The notes beneath the pieces were generated by a model. The model searched no databases and was not told where the DNA came from. It saw only the letters and a program-made list of their open reading frames with translations. The translations under genes and the position numbers were made by a program. Below are positions 60,375 to 64,000 of a DNA stretch of 64,000 bases, piece after piece. The stretch lies in assembly GCF_002920915.1 (NCBI RefSeq), contig NZ_PQVF01000009.1, positions 1 to 64,000 on the forward strand. Direction: 5' to 3'. Every line of letters starts with the position of its first letter. Within the stretch, counting starts at the first letter, position 1. This DNA is from Solitalea longa. Its GTDB lineage: Bacteria > Bacteroidota > Bacteroidia > Sphingobacteriales > Sphingobacteriaceae.

Positions 60375-63300
60375 CTATTTAATAACAGTCACCTTACCCG
60401 AGTAAACTTCCTTTCCAATTATTATCCTTACAAAATACATCCCGGGATCAAAACCATCCAGACGATAATCCTTAGTAATAAAACCACTAAAGTTACTTAC
60501 AGTTTCATCTACGTATAACTGACCGATTGAGTTCATAATAGAAAGATGAATGGAGGATGGTTCCCAAACGTTAAACTGGACGGTAACCTGTTCATTAGCG
60601 GGCACAGGATACAGCTTTAAGCCAATATCGGATGGCAGTTTGGGCAACTGATACGATATCTCATTTGAGGAGGCAGTGCAATTATCAATTAATTTTACCG
60701 AATATACTCCTGAATGTATAGGTTGATAAGAAGGTTCTGTTGCACCTTCAATGGGCACATTGTTTAAAAACCATTGTAATGCACCCGTAACATTTGAGTA
60801 TAAAACATTGTCTTTTAATTCAATCTGAATATCTTTAAAAGTAGCCTCAACTCTCGGGCTTGTACATCCAAGTGCCTTCACCTGTATATCGTAGAAATAG
60901 TACCAGTAGTTTTGTGGCCCAGTATTACCGCTCACAGTGGCAGTATTGCCGGTTATGGCCAGCACATTTTCAATTTCTATTGGATAAGCTATTGGCGTAT
61001 CTTGTTTGTTTCTAAAAATAGTAGCATCATTTTCGTAAGCAATGTTGATACGGTAATCACCTGCTGCGGGTATCTTCAAATTTAGATCATACACCGCCCC
61101 TTGGTCGTTAGCAACATTAGGTTGCGAACCAGTCGCTTCAGGAACTCTGGTAGCTTTAACATTCAATCGTACAGATGAAACTTCAGATCCGGTTTGCTCA
61201 TCGGTAACCGTAAAGATGATAACACCTGAATGACCTATGTATAGCCTGGCCCGTTCAAGAACAAGGGGAGCCTGAGCGGTTAACCGTACCGAAGGTGTAA
61301 ATTGGTTGTAAGCATTCTCTCCACTACCATACACCGTTTTATTTGCAGGACCAATCTTTCCTGCGAAATCATTTAAAGACCCATAAATCTTCGATGGGGC
61401 CGAATTTAGAAAGGTATTATTGCCAACAGCTATTGGAGTAGATGCAGTTAGAGAGTTGAACCAATAAACTGTACCCTCATTTGTAGAAGACTTTAAAAAC
61501 AGTCCGCCTTCATCACAAGAAACAACAGAAAGCTCTGGCGCATCAGGGTTAACAGTAATGCTTATTGTGGCATTTATGGTATCATTGTTTTTTACCTGAT
61601 CGTTCGCTAGTGCGGTATAACACTTAAATAAATATGTAGAACCTGAAGAAGGACTAATCGTCTCTGTAAAAGTATAATTGATTTCAGACCCTGGATTCAG
61701 CGTTTCATTTACTGTACCATTTATTTTTTTCACAAGCACGCCGTTCGAACTAATTTCTGCCACAACAGGAATTGAGCTTAAACTTGCACTGCCATAATTT
61801 TTCACTGTAACCGTCACTTTCTGAGCTGTACTTGCACAAGAAAAAATCTCTGGTGAGATCAACTGAATTACCGCCGCATCATTTGCAGGAGGCATAATTT
61901 TGATCGTATAATCCTCTGTTTCTCCCTTTGTAAAGTTACCACACGAGAGCACTTCACTAACTTGTGTTGTCTCGTTCAACACCACCCGCATACGTAAAAC
62001 GTCACCAATGTTTACCGTAGCCGGTACAGTTACATTAGCATTAAACAGATCACCATTATTCAAAACTGAGCTTGTTGCTACAGTTTCTCCCAGATCATCA
62101 AAAGTTCCATTCGAATTCCAGTCAACAAAAAGTTTAACAATTCCTTGTGAACCCGTAGTGCATGAACCCAATGTAACAGATACAGGAACCACTTTCCCAG
62201 GCTCCACTAAAGCAGGATTGTTTAAATAAGCGGCATATCCTTCACATGAATTAGTGGTATTATTAAAGCTGCCTATTGTGACATTATTAATTTTAAGACC
62301 GATAGTTTGTGTTGCAGCCGAGGCACAATAAGTATTCCCTCCAACTCCACTGGCTATTAAAGAAAAATTTTGTTGCCCACCCTGCAAAGTTCTTTTATGG
62401 GTAACAGTGATAGTGTAGGTTTCGCCGGGTTCTGTGTTATCGATTAGTATTTTTTCAACATTATCCCTGAAATTATCTCCCCTTGAGGCTTTATTTCCTG
62501 GTTGAGAAGGTTCTAATATCCAGGGTTGATTAATATTGGCGCCTTTGGTAATTCGTACATCCAAATCATTGATCAGCTTAAGCGAAGGATCATCCACGGT
62601 TCCATCAGGTGTTGCTGTACCGGCAGGATCGATCCAGCAAATAGTAACTGTCAATGGGTCTCTCCCTGAAGCCACCAATTTTTGTTCAAAGCTATTACCA
62701 TTCAAAAGCGTTTGTTCACTAACAATGCTGTATTTACCATTATCTGCAATAACTTTGGCCGCTTTAGCTGTATTCATTAACCCCCATCCATGTTTATAAT
62801 CAGGTCCGGCAGTGCCTCCGGCTTCATCGGCTGTATGAATGATAACCCCTCTTAAAGTAGCTGAACGCATGAAGTTACCATTATTCAGCTTCGAATATTG
62901 TTCTTGTAACAGCAATGCTGAACCCGAAACTGAGGGAGCTGCCATTGAGGTGCCACTTAAGGTGCCGTAATCATCATCGCTCCCACTAAATGTCGACAAG
63001 ACATTTATACCATTTGCAACAACGTCGGGTTTTATCCTGCCATCATCAGTTGGGCCCCAACTGCTGAATGGAGCAAGCTTAACATCCGAAGCTTGTGTAT
63101 ACCCCTTATCTAAGCCGTAAATTGCACCTACCGTTAAAATATTCTTAGCGTTACAATTGGTTGACAAGTTATCGTATGAATCGTTACTGGAAATAGCTCC
63201 CTGAACACGGGCATTACGTAATGTAAAATTTCCGGCCGAGTTGCGCTGATAATAAGGCTCTCCTATTGCCGGCCCATTTTGGTTTTGGTTGTTGCCCGCT

Positions 63301-64000
63301 GATTTTACAATTAAATAATAAGGAGATTTGAATGCGATATCATCCCAGGTAGCTACCGAGGCATCATAGTCGCCAAATTTATAATCTTCGAATTTACCGT
63401 CTTCGCCATACCATTCCCAATTAGGATCGGTTGCAGTACCGGCTCTCGACTCCCGGTAATACCAACCGGCAATATTACCGTAAGAATGATTAGATACCAG
63501 TAGTCCATATTTGGCTGCTGCAGTGGCCATTTCCGCATCATCATTATTAAAATCAAAACCAACTAATGATGGGGCTTTAAAAGCCATTCCCTTCGCAACA
63601 GGATTTAATCCGGCAGCTATCATGGTTCCAGCCACGTGGGTAGAATGATCCTGGACATCTGTTGTACCGTCGCCGGATGTTATTCGGTTTTGAAATTCTT
63701 TATGAGTAAAAAGAGCCTGACTACCATCCCAAATGGCTATTTTGTCTTTTAACCCTGCAGTCGATCCGTTTAAGTTAAATCCCGAAGATCCTCCCGGCCA
63801 TACATTGTTCGTCCCTATTGTCGCCGCTGATCTGGCATTATTGTTTGTGCTAACGTAAACAAGCAGTCCTTTGTCATCAACTCCATGCACTGCAATTATA
63901 TTCCCTTTAGAATCAACCGTAAACAATGGCAACCCATTCTGTTGAGCAAACTTTTTTGCCTTCTTGAAGTTCTTTTTATAATGGTCATTAAGTTTATCAG
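60375..64000 (-). CDS. S8-family serine peptidase with T9SS sorting domain (5' end outside window)
   Basis: The reading frame stays open to the window edge, so the start and signal peptide are missing and about 1207 residues are visible. Catalytic triad: Asp in 'IAIWDGSQ', His in 'DHSTHVAGT', Ser in 'LSGTSMAAPSVSG'. Next come a C-terminal P-like/fibronectin-like stretch, a GEVED domain ('SEVLSCGNFTKGETEDYTI') and CARDB-type repeats, then the T9SS type-A sorting domain ('LKLYPVPANEQVTVQF' to 'VYSGKVTVIK'). It would be secreted by T9SS to the cell surface and degrade protein. Confidence 0.92.
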   Translation of the reverse strand, partial: DKLNDHYKKNFKKAKKFAQQNGLPLFTVDSKGNIIAVHGVDDKGLLVYVSTNNNARSAATIGTNNVWPGGSSGFNLNGSTAGLKDKIAIWDGSQALFTHKEFQNRITSGDGTTDVQDHSTHVAGTMIAAGLNPVAKGMAFKAPSLVGFDFNNDDAEMATAAAKYGLLVSNHSYGNIAGWYYRESRAGTATDPNWEWYGEDGKFEDYKFGDYDASVATWDDIAFKSPYYLIVKSAGNNQNQNGPAIGEPYYQRNSAGNFTLRNARVQGAISSNDSYDNLSTNCNAKNILTVGAIYGLDKGYTQASDVKLAPFSSWGPTDDGRIKPDVVANGINVLSTFSGSDDDYGTLSGTSMAAPSVSGSALLLQEQYSKLNNGNFMRSATLRGVIIHTADEAGGTAGPDYKHGWGLMNTAKAAKVIADNGKYSIVSEQTLLNGNSFEQKLVASGRDPLTVTICWIDPAGTATPDGTVDDPSLKLINDLDVRITKGANINQPWILEPSQPGNKASRGDNFRDNVEKILIDNTEPGETYTITVTHKRTLQGGQQNFSLIASGVGGNTYCASAATQTIGLKINNVTIGSFNNTTNSCEGYAAYLNNPALVEPGKVVPVSVTLGSCTTGSQGIVKLFVDWNSNGTFDDLGETVATSSVLNNGDLFNANVTVPATVNIGDVLRMRVVLNETTQVSEVLSCGNFTKGETEDYTIKIMPPANDAAVIQLISPEIFSCASTAQKVTVTVKNYGSASLSSIPVVAEISSNGVLVKKINGTVNETLNPGSEINYTFTETISPSSGSTYLFKCYTALANDQVKNNDTINATISITVNPDAPELSVVSCDEGGLFLKSSTNEGTVYWFNSLTASTPIAVGNNTFLNSAPSKIYGSLNDFAGKIGPANKTVYGSGENAYNQFTPSVRLTAQAPLVLERARLYIGHSGVIIFTVTDEQTGSEVSSVRLNVKATRVPEATGSQPNVANDQGAVYDLNLKIPAAGDYRINIAYENDATIFRNKQDTPIAYPIEIENVLAITGNTATVSGNTGPQNYWYYFYDIQVKALGCTSPRVEATFKDIQIELKDNVLYSNVTGALQWFLNNVPIEGATEPSYQPIHSGVYSVKLIDNCTASSNEISYQLPKLPSDIGLKLYPVPANEQVTVQFNVWEPSSIHLSIMNSIGQLYVDETVSNFSGFITKDYRLDGFDPGMYFVRIIIGKEVYSGKVTVIK

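Overview
The window is about 64 kb of a low-GC (roughly 40%) chromosome from a member of the Bacteroidota, most likely order Sphingobacteriales (a Pedobacter/Solitalea-like organism). This is inferred from an S8 protease with a type IX secretion (T9SS) sorting domain, three FKBP lipoproteins, a DUF4382 lipoprotein, a FucP/UxaA-type fucose cluster, Bacteroidota-style promoters (TTG-N19/20-TAnnTTTG) and the general lack of Shine-Dalgarno sequences. No rRNA, tRNA, IS element, prophage or CRISPR array was seen. Nearly all DNA is coding. Layout: 1-443 is non-coding with two small repeat arrays (32-bp and 11-bp periods); 444-2367 holds a helical stress-like protein, an ECF sigma factor and an SRPBCC protein; 2428-4983 murB and lpd; 5209-21174 a CBS-domain gene followed by a complete 13-gene complex I operon (nuoA-N with nuoCD fused) that carries two unknown genes between nuoB and nuoCD; 21346-26413 secreted/envelope proteins, a two-component system and a DUF1801 protein; 26510-33868 an AraC regulator divergent from a complete non-phosphorylative L-fucose pathway; 34009-36297 an SDR, a Crp/Fnr regulator and a Doc-type toxin-antitoxin pair; 36410-40571 the 2-oxoglutarate dehydrogenase E2 and E1 genes; 40766-49000 an envelope protein and a light/oxidative-stress cluster (MerR-B12 regulator, TetR, ABC1/UbiB kinase, NmrA-like SDR, CBS protein, TIGR01777 protein, photolyase) with a ferredoxin on the opposite strand; 48983-50700 three FKBP isomerase lipoproteins; 50903-56978 a MarR-fadN-fadA-fadE beta-oxidation locus; 57183-60117 gamma-glutamyltransferase and a parallel-beta-helix lipoprotein; 60375-64000 a T9SS-secreted S8 peptidase that runs off the right edge. 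How the genes work together: lpd supplies E3 for the sucAB-encoded 2-oxoglutarate dehydrogenase, whose NADH and that of beta-oxidation feed complex I. The fucose cluster converts L-fucose by dehydrogenase, lactonase, dehydratase, second dehydrogenase and FAH-family hydrolase to central metabolites (inferred products pyruvate and lactate). The ECF sigma locus (1.3-2.4 kb) and the MerR locus (42 kb) share a palindromic operator TTGTTTAAACAA, so they look like one regulon. The most interesting observations are: (1) this shared operator joining two loci 40 kb apart; (2) the MerR regulator, which carries a complete CarH-like adenosylcobalamin signature (W-x9-EH and ExHxxG) plus a SoxR-like four-cysteine cluster, suggesting a combined light and redox sensor; (3) a family of intergenic elements built on a 7-bp period, each with its own heptamer and often with inverted arms, found at six gaps between co-directional genes, five of them between genes of one pathway (nuo, suc, fad) and one between murB and lpd; (4) an E. 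coli-type complex I operon carrying two unknown genes; and (5) hairpins that abut start codons.
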